A DNA stretch of 43,798 bases from Methanolobus psychrotolerans. Lineage in GTDB: Archaea; Halobacteriota; Methanosarcinia; Methanosarcinales; Methanosarcinaceae. The position numbers were made by a program, and so were the translations under genes. Shown here piece after piece: positions 34,146 through 41,963 of the stretch. Within the stretch, counting starts at the first letter, position 1. Each line of letters starts with the position of its first letter. The notes below the pieces were generated by a model. The model was not told the origin of the DNA. It worked only from the letters and a program-made list of their open reading frames with translations, and searched no databases. The stretch lies in the NCBI RefSeq assembly GCF_002243045.1, contig NZ_MBKP01000015.1, forward strand, positions 1 through 43,798, written 5' to 3'.

Positions 34146-35483
34146 TCATTGACTTACAGCTTCGATGGTAATTTTTACTGTGCTTGATATTGTGTTCCCT
34201 GTGTCAGGATCTATGTACTTATATGGTACTTCAGACAATCCACCTAGCTGTGATATCAAGTTCTGTTTGACTGCAGCGCTGTCAGGACTGTTTATGTAAA
34301 GTACAAATTCTTTATTAATAGTTGTATCCTTAAAGTATGAATTGTCTCCAAATTTATCAGTTACATAATTTGTGTTAAATTCTAATTCACCTGTAACTTT
34401 ATTTGGTCCAATGTAATTCTTCAACTTTGACATTGACAAACTCTGTACAGCCTTTGCTTCTCCTATTTTCAGCGTATGCGGTGGGTTGCCGAAACGACCT
34501 GCGTAATCAATACCACCTTTATTCACATGGGATATCTGGACTACTGCATCTCCTCCGATATGCTTTGCCAGCAGATCTTCCGTATATGCACCCTTAAGGT
34601 TATTGACAAAACCGTTCACATGTGTGGATTTGCCTGCTTTCTGAGCTGCAGCTGCTTTCTTTGCATTGAATGTGCATCTGTCTTTCATAATCTCACCGGT
34701 ATTGCCAATCTGTGACTTCAGGAATGTGTTCAGACCGGGATAGTCGGCAAAAGCATTTGTAGCATCCAGTGCCCTGTTGAATTTGACAAAGTCAATACCC
34801 TGTTCACTTAGTTTGATTATGGAGTTGTCGTCGAAGCCTTTAGCAACCAATCCGTAGTAGTCACTGCTTGACATTGCTTTTAAAACATCGGCCTTGAGCG
34901 ACAACGACGGTATGTAGGGTACCAGCTTGATGGCAACAGTTCCAGCCTCGTCTGCATGTTTTGCACCAAACTCTCCTACGTTGGCTACTACTTTAGCCCC
35001 ATCTCCCCACAGTGGAACAACGGCAGCAATATTCAGGACTGTACCAATCTCATCTCCATGGCTTACTGATGCCAATAAGTCCCTAACATCCCCGACAGCA
35101 ACAAAACCGCTTATTAGGTGACCTGTCAGGTAGTAAACACTGTCATGCTCATCATAGCCAAATTCTCCAAGAACAATTCCAAGTCCTATCTCCTTAACAA
35201 TTTCATAGTGACTATATCTCTTTTCATAGACCAGTGGATCATGATCAGGGTCATTATATTCCTCATAGTCGTTGTATCCGTCAAAATCGGTGTCCTTTAT
35301 GAGTGGTTCTGTCCCGATCTCAAGTTCAAATCCGTCACCCAGTTTGTCGTTGTCACTGTCCCAATCCATCATGCCTGTGGAGAATTCTGCCTCGTCGGGA
35401 TCGTCAATGCCGTCATTGTCTGAGTCAATTCTTTCTGGATTGCTGGTTACGTGTAAGAAAATCTTGCCATCATTATCGATCAC
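34146..35483 (-). CDS. Orphan polymorphic toxin A: thrombospondin repeats, pre-toxin module, PD-(D/E)XK-like nuclease tip
   Basis: The frame is open to 35678, where it starts directly after a TAG with VSSADDLPDVFR; the GTG at 35483 is only an internal codon. Thrombospondin type-3 Ca-binding repeats (DSDNDGIDDPDEAEFSTG, DTDFDGYNDYEEY) lead to a hydrophobic pre-toxin segment (YYLTGHLISGFVAVGDVRDL, then VLNIAAVVPLWGDGAKV). A conserved helical core follows, then the C-terminal domain (about last 160 residues). There GAYTEDLLAKHIGG, NKGGIDYAG and LKIGEAKAVQS give an E...D...ExK layout typical of restriction-endonuclease-fold toxins. There is no signal peptide or N-terminal delivery domain. It is probably a silent cassette unless recombined. 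Confidence 0.75.
   Translation of the reverse strand: MIDNDGKIFLHVTSNPERIDSDNDGIDDPDEAEFSTGMMDWDSDNDKLGDGFELEIGTEPLIKDTDFDGYNDYEEYNDPDHDPLVYEKRYSHYEIVKEIGLGIVLGEFGYDEHDSVYYLTGHLISGFVAVGDVRDLLASVSHGDEIGTVLNIAAVVPLWGDGAKVVANVGEFGAKHADEAGTVAIKLVPYIPSLSLKADVLKAMSSSDYYGLVAKGFDDNSIIKLSEQGIDFVKFNRALDATNAFADYPGLNTFLKSQIGNTGEIMKDRCTFNAKKAAAAQKAGKSTHVNGFVNNLKGAYTEDLLAKHIGGDAVVQISHVNKGGIDYAGRFGNPPHTLKIGEAKAVQSLSMSKLKNYIGPNKVTGELEFNTNYVTDKFGDNSYFKDTTINKEFVLYINSPDSAAVKQNLISQLGGLSEVPYKYIDPDTGNTISSTVKITIEAVSQ
34798..34949. repeat. 152-bp block identical to 37599-37750
   Basis: Every base matches between toxin A and toxin B over the core just before the nuclease tip, whereas the flanks differ at many positions. 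This indicates recent gene conversion or duplication. Confidence 0.85.
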
Positions 35484-35870
35484 AACCCCGGCTTCTTCCC
35501 CATCTGTCAGTCCGTCACCGTCTGTATCGGGATTCTCAGGATCTGTATAGTACCAGTTACCAAGACCATCCCTGAAACCGGATGTTTCGGTGATGTCAGG
35601 GAGTCCGTCTTCATCAGTATCTACAAAACTTTCGGAAATGACCCTGAAAACATCAGGAAGGTCGTCGGCTGATGATACCTAGAAGCGTTGTTAGCCTGAT
35701 TAAAAAAAGATTACAAGTTCAACTTAGATGAAGTCAGTCCATACAAATTTGCGACAGCCTCCATATTTTTGTTTTATTCTCTTATTCCACTATCCCCTCC
35801 GCAAAATAGAAGTACAGACCATGCCCTGTCTCCTTCGCATCCTCCGCCGCTTCCAGCACGATCTCGGTCT
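35445..35870. repeat. About 430-bp duplicated segment, copy 2
   Basis: This is the partner of 30740-31170. It carries the same stop (cta at 35679-35681), the same terminator-like element and the same 3' end of the immunity module. A third, more diverged relative of the coding part lies at about 38230-38500. Confidence 0.85.
35702..35725 (-). terminator. Terminator-like element between cassettes A and B
   Basis: Minus-strand AAGTT-G-AACTT (35715-35725) is followed by GTAATCTTTTTTTAATC. It is a copy of the element at 31011. Confidence 0.35.
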
Positions 35871-36945
35871 TTCCCCTTATCCAGTCTTCAACTCCATCCA
35901 TTGAGAGCAATCTTTTGCACTCTTCGGTCAGTGGCTCGGCATCAAGATGACTTCCGGTCACATAGGTTTCCATCAACAGGGCAAGGTTTGGAAAATCACC
36001 TAATTCCGAAACCTCGGCACAATATTTCTCAACCTCACTGTTGCTTCCAAGGAAATCTTCGTAGCCACCCTCAAGGGTTGTTATCATGATAGTTCCCGGC
36101 TCTTCATCATCCACAGGGAATTCTATCTTCTTCTCTTCAACAGCCTTTTTAACCGCAGGTTTTGCATCGGCAGGCACGCCTTCTGCTTCATATACATCTG
36201 CGAACTTCTCTTTCAGGTGGAAGTAGTAAAGATAGCCTTCAAACTTGTCTTTCTTTTCCCGAAGACTCTTTATGAAATCTTCAATTCCTTTCTTGGCACT
36301 TGCAAGATTCTCTTCCGAAGGATTCAGCTTGTATTCGCACAGTGGTATCAGAGCTTTGGTTAAAGCATACTCGACAGTACGCCACATCTCCACCCCGGTT
36401 TTCTTGTATTTATCAAGATAAGGTACGACCTGCACCAATAATTCAAGAGCTTCTTGATATTGATTTAGTCTAACTAAAGAGTAACTTCGCCAAAGGTGAC
36501 CATAGGCAATATCATCATAATACTTGTGCTTTATCCAGAAATCAAAAGTACTTTCTTTGACTATAAAATCCTCAGCAGCGAATGAAAACATTCTATTAGC
36601 AGTTTTCAGGTCAGAATTTGATAAATCAAAGAATATTCCTTTTTTTAGTGCATATTCACCGTAGCTAAAAACAAGAGTTGTATCATCTTCATTAGAGATG
36701 CCCTCTAATCGTGAAGATGGGACATTAATTGTGGATAAAAACTTAAAAAACCAAACTGCTTTCTGTTTATTCCCTAAATATTTGTTAATCAGCCCTAAGT
36801 CACTATAAGCATAAAGTATTTCGAGATCTGTTTTTGGATTAAGATGGGAGGGGTATTCTTCGAATACACCCCTGTTCTGTAAAACTTTATCCCATTTTTC
36901 TTTCTTTTCTTCTAAAAAAATAGAAAACTTATCTTTCTTTGTCAT
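35782..36945 (-). CDS. Putative immunity protein of cassette B, with extra C-terminal module
   Basis: A 387-residue protein directly after toxin B (10-base gap). Residues 1-265 match the cassette A immunity protein (FSIFLEEKKEKWDKVL, YLGNKQKAVWFFKFL, YQEALELLVQVVPYLDKYKK, FIKSLREKKDKFEGYLYYF). After an Ala/Lys/Glu linker, residues about 275-387 match the C-terminus of the HEAT protein at 31093 (EPGTIMITTLEGGYEDFLGS through AKETGHGLYFYFAEGIVE). It thus equals 'A immunity plus the last module of the HEAT gene', as if the HEAT repeats had been deleted. No signal peptide, so cytoplasmic neutralisation of an imported toxin is plausible. The role is inferred from context. Confidence 0.72.
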   Translation of the reverse strand: MTKKDKFSIFLEEKKEKWDKVLQNRGVFEEYPSHLNPKTDLEILYAYSDLGLINKYLGNKQKAVWFFKFLSTINVPSSRLEGISNEDDTTLVFSYGEYALKKGIFFDLSNSDLKTANRMFSFAAEDFIVKESTFDFWIKHKYYDDIAYGHLWRSYSLVRLNQYQEALELLVQVVPYLDKYKKTGVEMWRTVEYALTKALIPLCEYKLNPSEENLASAKKGIEDFIKSLREKKDKFEGYLYYFHLKEKFADVYEAEGVPADAKPAVKKAVEEKKIEFPVDDEEPGTIMITTLEGGYEDFLGSNSEVEKYCAEVSELGDFPNLALLMETYVTGSHLDAEPLTEECKRLLSMDGVEDWIRGKTEIVLEAAEDAKETGHGLYFYFAEGIVE

Positions 36946-36955
36946 GTTACCCTCT

Positions 36956-38542
36956 TCATTCGCTCACCGCTTTAATTGTGATTTTTACATATTCAGTTAC
37001 ATCTTGTCCAAGAGCATCTTTATACTTATAAGGTACTTCGGACAAACCACCTAATTGTGAAATCAAACTCGTTTTGATTGCAGCGCTGTCTGGGCCATTT
37101 ATGTAAAGAACAAATTCTTTCTGAATAGATGGATTTTTTAGATATTCATCTCCAATTTCCTTTCGAGCATAATTCAGATTAAATTCTAGTTCGCCAGTTA
37201 TATCGTTACGCTTGATATAATTCTTTACGTTAGACAATGACAAACTCTTCACAGCCTTAGCTTCTCCTATTTTCAGCGTAGTGCCGGAAATATCTGCATA
37301 GTCAATACCACCTTTGTTTACTTTAGATAATTTTACTAAAGCATCTGGGTTTTCACCGATGTACTTTGCCAGCAAATCTTCTGTATATGCGCCTTTAAGG
37401 TTATTGACAAAACCTGTAACATAAGTGGATTTGCCTAGTTTCTGGGCGTTAGCTGCTTTCTTTGCATTGAATGTACATCTTTTGTCCATGATTTTACCGG
37501 TACCATCTATCTGTGATCTCAAGAATTCGCTCAGACCTGGATAGTCGGCAAAAGCATTTGTAGCATCCAGTGCCCGGTTGAATTTGACAAAGTCTATTCC
37601 CTGTTCACTTAGTTTGATTATGGAGTTGTCGTCGAAGCCTTTAGCAACCAATCCGTAGTAGTCACTGCTTGACATTGCTTTTAAAACATCGGCCTTGAGC
37701 GACAACGACGGTATGTAGGGTACCAGCTTGATGGCAACAGTTCCAGCCTCATCTGCATGCTTTGCACCGAATTGACCGAACTTGGAGAGGACTTTTCCTG
37801 CATATCCCCACAGTGGAACGACGGCAGCAAGGTTCAGGACTGCACCTATTTCATCCCCATTATTCACTGATCCAAGGAAATCACGAAGGTCTCCAACGGC
37901 CACAAATCCACTGATAAGATGACCTGTCAGGTAGTATGCGCTGTCATGTTCATCATATCCGAATTCTCCAAGGACTGCACCAAGTATGACTTCTCTCGCA
38001 ACCTCATATCTGGTTAATCTTTTATCATAGACAAGGGGATCATAATTATTATCTACGAATTCAGCTATGTCATTATAACCATCGAAATCAGTGTCCCAAA
38101 GCAGAGGTTCGGTACCCAGTTCTAATTCATGTCCGTCGCCCAGATAGTCGTGGTCACTGTCCCATTCAAGCATTCCTGTGCCGAATTCTGCTTCATCAGG
38201 GTCAAGGATTTCATCCCAGTCGGAGTCAACTCTTTCCGGATTGCTGGTTATGTGTAAGTATATCTTACCATCAACATCCATTACAACTCCGGCTTCCTCG
38301 CCGTCGGTAAGTCCGTCGCCGTCAGTGTCTGGATTCTCCGGGTCAGTGGTGTACCAGTTTCCAAGTCCGTCCCTGAAGCCATGGGTTTCCATTATGTCCG
38401 GAAGGCCGTCCTCATCGGTATCCTCAGATTCCAGTTCCCCGGAAATGGTTCGGAAAACATCCGGCAGGTCAGCGGCTGATGATACCGGGAAGTACTGGCC
38501 GCCTGTGGCTGTTGCAATGCTTGTCAATAAGGCGGTATCCAC
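36956..38542 (-). CDS. Orphan polymorphic toxin B: VWA remnant, thrombospondin repeats, pre-toxin, nuclease-like tip
   Basis: The frame is open to 38620 and begins after a TAG inside what reads as the end of a von Willebrand factor A domain (CTQQAIANNIAVYTVGLG, then LLTSIATATGGQYFPV), so the 5' end is missing; the GTG at 38542 is not a convincing start. Thrombospondin type-3 repeats follow (DTDEDGLPDIMETHGF, NPDTDGDGLTDGEEAGV, DTDFDGYND). The pre-toxin segment has YYLTGHLISGFVAVGDLRD. The core is nearly identical to toxin A. The nuclease-like tip has GAYTEDLLAKYIGEN, NKGGIDYAD and LKIGEAKAVKS (D...ExK). The intact parent protein would be a secreted or surface VWA protein. It is followed by its immunity gene. 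Confidence 0.78.
   Translation of the reverse strand: MDTALLTSIATATGGQYFPVSSAADLPDVFRTISGELESEDTDEDGLPDIMETHGFRDGLGNWYTTDPENPDTDGDGLTDGEEAGVVMDVDGKIYLHITSNPERVDSDWDEILDPDEAEFGTGMLEWDSDHDYLGDGHELELGTEPLLWDTDFDGYNDIAEFVDNNYDPLVYDKRLTRYEVAREVILGAVLGEFGYDEHDSAYYLTGHLISGFVAVGDLRDFLGSVNNGDEIGAVLNLAAVVPLWGYAGKVLSKFGQFGAKHADEAGTVAIKLVPYIPSLSLKADVLKAMSSSDYYGLVAKGFDDNSIIKLSEQGIDFVKFNRALDATNAFADYPGLSEFLRSQIDGTGKIMDKRCTFNAKKAANAQKLGKSTYVTGFVNNLKGAYTEDLLAKYIGENPDALVKLSKVNKGGIDYADISGTTLKIGEAKAVKSLSLSNVKNYIKRNDITGELEFNLNYARKEIGDEYLKNPSIQKEFVLYINGPDSAAIKTSLISQLGGLSEVPYKYKDALGQDVTEYVKITIKAVSE
37599..37750. repeat. 152-bp block identical to 34798-34949
   Basis: Second copy, in toxin B, encoding the same stretch (for example KAMSSSDYYGLVAKGFDD). 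It is a ready substrate for homologous exchange between cassettes. Confidence 0.85.
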
Positions 38543-38633
38543 ACTGCTTCCAAGACCGACAGTGTAGACGGCGATGTTATTGGCTATAGCTTGCTGGGTG
38601 CAATTGTTGCTGTAAAAATCCTATAAGTTAAAT

Positions 38634-38675
38634 TTAAAAAGAGACGGCAGACTCAACTTCAATTGAAGTTGAATC
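38634..38675 (-). terminator. Terminator after the cassette C immunity gene
   Basis: A 26-base palindrome at 38650-38675 (core CAACTTCAATTGAAGTTG, one mismatch) is followed on the minus strand by TGCCGTCTCTTTTT. It separates cassette C from the truncated start of toxin B. Confidence 0.7.
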
Positions 38676-38722
38676 TTCTTGTCCTAATTGCACTATATAG
38701 TAGCACATTTAGACCGAGAATT

Positions 38723-39340
38723 TTAATTTCTAGTGAGTTCTTCCTGAGACTTCTCTCTTTCTCGAAGAATCTTTGAAGGGTGCCTCCACCAGAAGCTATC
38801 TGGATAATAGCCACGCTCGATATATGGACATTCTTTCATTATCAAATTGATATTCGATTCAAACTGGCATCTTAAAACATCATCTAAAGCCCTTACTTTT
38901 ATCCTTATATCACGAAGATCATAGTCGTCATCTAATTCCTTTAGTAAATATTCGATATCATCCCTTGAGTTCAAATCGTTTTCAACTTCCATATCTATAG
39001 GATCCAACTCGAGGAAAAAGCAAATCATAGTGGGATATTGATCAACAAGAAATTTAAGTTCGGCATAGAGTTTATCAGTATAATCTCTTCCTCTATTCTG
39101 CATAAAAGTCATTAATTTTTTGTTTATTCGTTCCTCTTCCTTCTTAAAATCCCGTACGTCTGCACCTTCCTCTAGAAGACTCTTGAATAAAAAGGATATA
39201 CGGTATTTGCAGATTATCGGATCACCTGCCATATATCCTTCAAAGTTATCTGTTGAATCTAAACTTTGATCCAACTCATCGATTGTTCGCTCAAAGTTTT
39301 CTAAATCCTTTCTAATCCAATTAATTGTTTTTTTGTCCAA
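38723..39340 (-). CDS. Putative immunity protein of cassette C
   Basis: A 205-residue acidic helical protein immediately after toxin C (4-base gap). It is clearly paralogous to the cassette E immunity protein at 42018: both share the YP....FFLELDPID, ND...RD and LDDVLRC.F..NI.LIMKEC blocks and ESFWWRHPS/DSFWWRHPSK. No membrane segment or signal is visible. The immunity role is inferred from the matching toxin tips in C and E. I do not recognise a named Imm family. Confidence 0.7.
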   Translation of the reverse strand: MDKKTINWIRKDLENFERTIDELDQSLDSTDNFEGYMAGDPIICKYRISFLFKSLLEEGADVRDFKKEEERINKKLMTFMQNRGRDYTDKLYAELKFLVDQYPTMICFFLELDPIDMEVENDLNSRDDIEYLLKELDDDYDLRDIRIKVRALDDVLRCQFESNINLIMKECPYIERGYYPDSFWWRHPSKILREREKSQEELTRN

Positions 39341-39344
39341 GCAA

Positions 39345-40055
39345 TCACTCCATTAGGTTTACCAATGTGCCACAATTAACTAAGGTATCTATGTAAGTTG
39401 CTCTATTCTTGCGGAAACTTTGGATTTCCCCATCTACATTTCCAATCACTAGTTCTTTTGTCGTTCGATGATAAATGAGCATGTTTTGTCTTTGAACGTT
39501 GTAATAAATCTCAACTTCTTGCCTTTTGTTAATCAAATGCACTGCCATATCAACATATTGCTGCTTTCCTACAAGATCAGATAAGTCTCCACTCAAACCA
39601 AACTCCCTCCCATGCCTCATAAAATGGTCATTCAAATTTACTGCAGCGTTTTCAAATCTACCAGGCGACCACTTACCGATATACATAGTACTCAATAAAG
39701 TTTGAACTCGTTTTAAATCAACTCCTGCATCAGCGAGCCTCATGATAGTGTTGGTCGGAACATAGTGAGTGCTCTTTAAAGCTGAGGCAGCACCATCGAA
39801 AACAGCATCCAATGTTTTTATTTTTACAAGTTCAGGGGCATATGGAAGTACATGCTTTGCCAGTACCTTTGCAATATCAACAACCTTTGAAGGATATTTA
39901 GTGACAAAGAGACCTACTGCTCCCCCTACCTTTACTGCATCTCCTATTCCAGAGAAAGCACCTGCTGCATTGAATGCAGCACCAAGTTTATCACCATTGA
40001 TTAGAGCCTGCACCGCATCTCGGGCATCTGCGACAGCACCAACAACAGGTACCAA
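39345..40055 (-). CDS. Orphan polymorphic toxin C (frameshifted): pre-toxin module and RNase-like tip
   Basis: The TTG at 40055 is an internal codon of a longer frame. The frame continues upstream as SPYYLVGWIGFSLVPVVGAV until a one-base deletion near 40161-40168 shifts it from LEIGRAIV, so the cassette is broken at its N side. The pre-toxin part (VPVVGAVADARDAVQALING, then FNAAGAFSGIGDAVKVGGAV) is shared with D and E. The tip (about last 110 residues) has NLNDHFMRHGREFG, VEIYYNVQRQNMLIYHRTT and GNVDGEIQSF. This HxxxH, R/Y and strand pattern matches the tip of toxin E and suggests a BECR-type RNase fold. No N-terminal delivery region is present. Confidence 0.7.
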   Translation of the reverse strand: MVPVVGAVADARDAVQALINGDKLGAAFNAAGAFSGIGDAVKVGGAVGLFVTKYPSKVVDIAKVLAKHVLPYAPELVKIKTLDAVFDGAASALKSTHYVPTNTIMRLADAGVDLKRVQTLLSTMYIGKWSPGRFENAAVNLNDHFMRHGREFGLSGDLSDLVGKQQYVDMAVHLINKRQEVEIYYNVQRQNMLIYHRTTKELVIGNVDGEIQSFRKNRATYIDTLVNCGTLVNLME

Positions 40056-40200
40056 TGAGAAACCAATCCAGCCAACTAGATAGTAAGGTGAGGAAGCTAT
40101 AGATTCATCAACAAAACAGCTGGCATTTCCGCCTTCTATTCCGGTTTCACCGAATACTGCTCGATGACTATGGCCCTGCCGATTTCAAGTACTTCTATAT
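40056..40200 (-). pseudogene. Frameshifted 5' remnant of toxin C
   Basis: Minus-strand translation gives NPDIEVLEIGRAIV in one frame and AVFGETGIEGGNASCFVDES in the next. Together they match the contiguous LEIGRAIVLGAVFGETGI of toxins D and E. Compared with D (18 bases, ctgctccgagaactatgg), C has 17 (ctgctcgatgactatgg). Confidence 0.7.
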
Positions 40201-40228
40201 CAGGATTCGTCTTAAGAGTAATTCTTCC

Positions 40229-40279
40229 GTAAAATAAAAAAGAATAACAGATGACTTCAACCAAAGTTATCTGTTATTC
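40229..40279 (-). terminator. Strong terminator left of the cassette D immunity gene
   Basis: A 16-bp stem (40241-40256 / 40264-40279, one G-U pair, loop CAACCCA) is followed on the minus strand by TTTTTTATTTTACGG. It contains the same ACTTCAAC-type core as the other cassette terminators. Confidence 0.75.
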
Positions 40280-40411
40280 AAGTTCGTTCACAAATCCCAT
40301 GCTATTCAAAAAGATTCCAGGGAATATATCCCTGTACTTTTCTTCAATGTCATCAGGCTTAATATCTATTCCTTTATCACTTGCCAACAACAGGAGTGCA
40401 CATCCAGGCAA
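40274..40411 (-). pseudogene. Relic of a lost immunity gene 3' end
   Basis: A 45-codon frame (TTG at 40411, no ribosome-binding site) reads CALLLLASDKGIDIKPDDIE, then KYRDIFPGIFLNSMGFVNELE, and its stop lies in the terminator stem. It looks like the C-terminal end of a globular protein without a front. It follows the D immunity gene directly, where an immunity gene of a further lost cassette would be expected. No family recognised. Confidence 0.4.
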
Positions 40412-40423
40412 TCATTTATATTG

Positions 40424-40948
40424 CTAGTTTGAAAAGAATTCTTGATATGATTTTTCTGCTTTCTCAATCGCTATCCGAAACTCTTTTACTTCATCAGTAT
40501 CAGTAAGTTTTGGATTCATACTTAATACTCTGTTAAGGAATTCTTTTGCCACTCGAATAAATTCTACTACTAGAGCATCAAGAGACACAGGTAGTCCCTC
40601 GTCAGGAATATTTGGGTTATAGCTTTTACCGTTAAAATCGTAAAAGCCCACATTAACCACATTTTTACCAGACATCTCCAGAATAAGATCAAAAGGAACA
40701 CTTTGGTATCGTATAATGGCTCTCTTATTTTTTAATACGCCATCGATAGAAGAAAGCATTTTCATCAAATTTATATAGATATAATCATCTATCGGAAACA
40801 TGCCTTCATGAGTTCCTGTCAAACATACTTCGTCAACTTTGACATTTATTCCAGTGAGTGCGTCAATTTCACCCATTGAAATCTGGCTTTCGAAATCTTT
40901 ACCATATTCAATAATTATGGTTATATTCTTATGTACATCAGATGACAT
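40424..40948 (-). CDS. Putative immunity protein of cassette D
   Basis: A 174-residue alpha/beta protein whose start overlaps the end of toxin D by 11 bases, so translation is coupled. It begins with strands (NITIIIEYGKDFESQ, then NVKVDEVCLTGTHEGMFPID) and ends helical (FIRVAKEFLNRVL, then FRIAIEKAEKSYQEFF). It is unrelated by eye to the other four immunity proteins, just as the D tip differs. No named family recognised. Confidence 0.68.
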   Translation of the reverse strand: MSSDVHKNITIIIEYGKDFESQISMGEIDALTGINVKVDEVCLTGTHEGMFPIDDYIYINLMKMLSSIDGVLKNKRAIIRYQSVPFDLILEMSGKNVVNVGFYDFNGKSYNPNIPDEGLPVSLDALVVEFIRVAKEFLNRVLSMNPKLTDTDEVKEFRIAIEKAEKSYQEFFSN

Positions 40949-41963
40949 TGATCCACCCTCCTATGTCGGGATCCCAAGCCCAGACATTACTTCCTTTTAT
41001 AGGGTATGCTGTTTTGATATTGCCTTTACTATCGAAAATAACTCTCATTTCATCGATACCATAGTTAAAACCATTGTCCGAAGGTTTGAATATATAGGCA
41101 TAAGGATCATTAGGATCTATATTTCCTCTCTTTACGGCTTCGCATATTAGATCCTCCACATCCTTTTTGTCCATAACTGACGATAAAGTTCTTGGCACAC
41201 CATTTCTTGAAATTGTTTGTCCAACCGGGAAAAACGTAGTGTACAATCCTTCTTTCAGTGTTCCTTCTATATGTCTGCCGTCAATATGAACCCATCCTCT
41301 TAAATCGTCACCATTTTCGAGCCATCTTATATCATTGCCATTTTTGGCAACACCGATCACCTTTGAAAGATCAACATCCTTGTCAGCAAGCGTGACTAGA
41401 TCAGGAAGAATTTCATTTCCATGTTTATTCACCAGCCTCGTAGCCGCACCATCAAATATTATATCCAGAACTTTAAGTTTTACAAGATCAGGTGCATGCG
41501 GGAATGCGTACTTGCCCAATGCCTTGGCGACATCGCCTCCTTTATCCGGATATTTAGTGATAAAGAGACCTACTGCTCCCCCGACTTTTACGGCATCTCC
41601 AACACCTGAGAATGCCCCAGCAGCGTTTAGCGCAGCACCAAGTTCATCACCGTTGATAAGAGCCTGCACAGCATCTCTTGCATCTGCAACAGCACCAACA
41701 ACAGGTACCAATGAGAAACCGATCCAGCCTACGAGATAGTAGGGTGAGGATGCTATTTCATAATCAACAAGGTAGCTAAGACTTCCGCTTTCAATTCCGG
41801 TCTCACCGAATACTGCTCCGAGAACTATGGCCCTGCCGATTTCAAGTGTGGGCGGGTCGATTATTTCTGCCGTATGTGTCAATGGGTCGGGGTCCACGCT
41901 ATCAACGGGTTTACTATCTTCGGTATTTGAGTTTATAGATAAAAAAAGAAATAGCAGACTCAA
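40938..41963 (-). CDS. Orphan polymorphic toxin D: pre-toxin module and distinct RNase-like tip
   Basis: The apparent TTG start at 41963 lies in a terminator hairpin, and the first about 22 codons (SLLFLFLSINSN) are not homologous to anything. Real homology to toxin E begins at about DPDPLTHT and LEIGRAIVLGAVFGETGI. The pre-toxin module has YYLVGWIGFSLVPVVGAV and VGDAVKVGGAVGLFITKYP. The tip (about last 125 residues) has LRGWVHIDGRHIEGTLKEG, TTFFPVGQTIS, FNYGIDEMRVIFDSKGNIK and TAYPIKGSNVW. A GW.HI..RHI...TFF....TAYP pattern is typical of BECR-fold RNase tips (EndoU/ColE5-like group). It is different from the C and E tips. It lacks delivery domains. Confidence 0.73.
   Translation of the reverse strand: MSLLFLFLSINSNTEDSKPVDSVDPDPLTHTAEIIDPPTLEIGRAIVLGAVFGETGIESGSLSYLVDYEIASSPYYLVGWIGFSLVPVVGAVADARDAVQALINGDELGAALNAAGAFSGVGDAVKVGGAVGLFITKYPDKGGDVAKALGKYAFPHAPDLVKLKVLDIIFDGAATRLVNKHGNEILPDLVTLADKDVDLSKVIGVAKNGNDIRWLENGDDLRGWVHIDGRHIEGTLKEGLYTTFFPVGQTISRNGVPRTLSSVMDKKDVEDLICEAVKRGNIDPNDPYAYIFKPSDNGFNYGIDEMRVIFDSKGNIKTAYPIKGSNVWAWDPDIGGWINVI

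Noticed and set aside
41900-41963. Signal peptide at the start of toxin D (SLLFLFLS)
   Set aside because: The hydrophobic codons come from the T-tract of the cassette E terminator and have no counterpart in toxins C or E.
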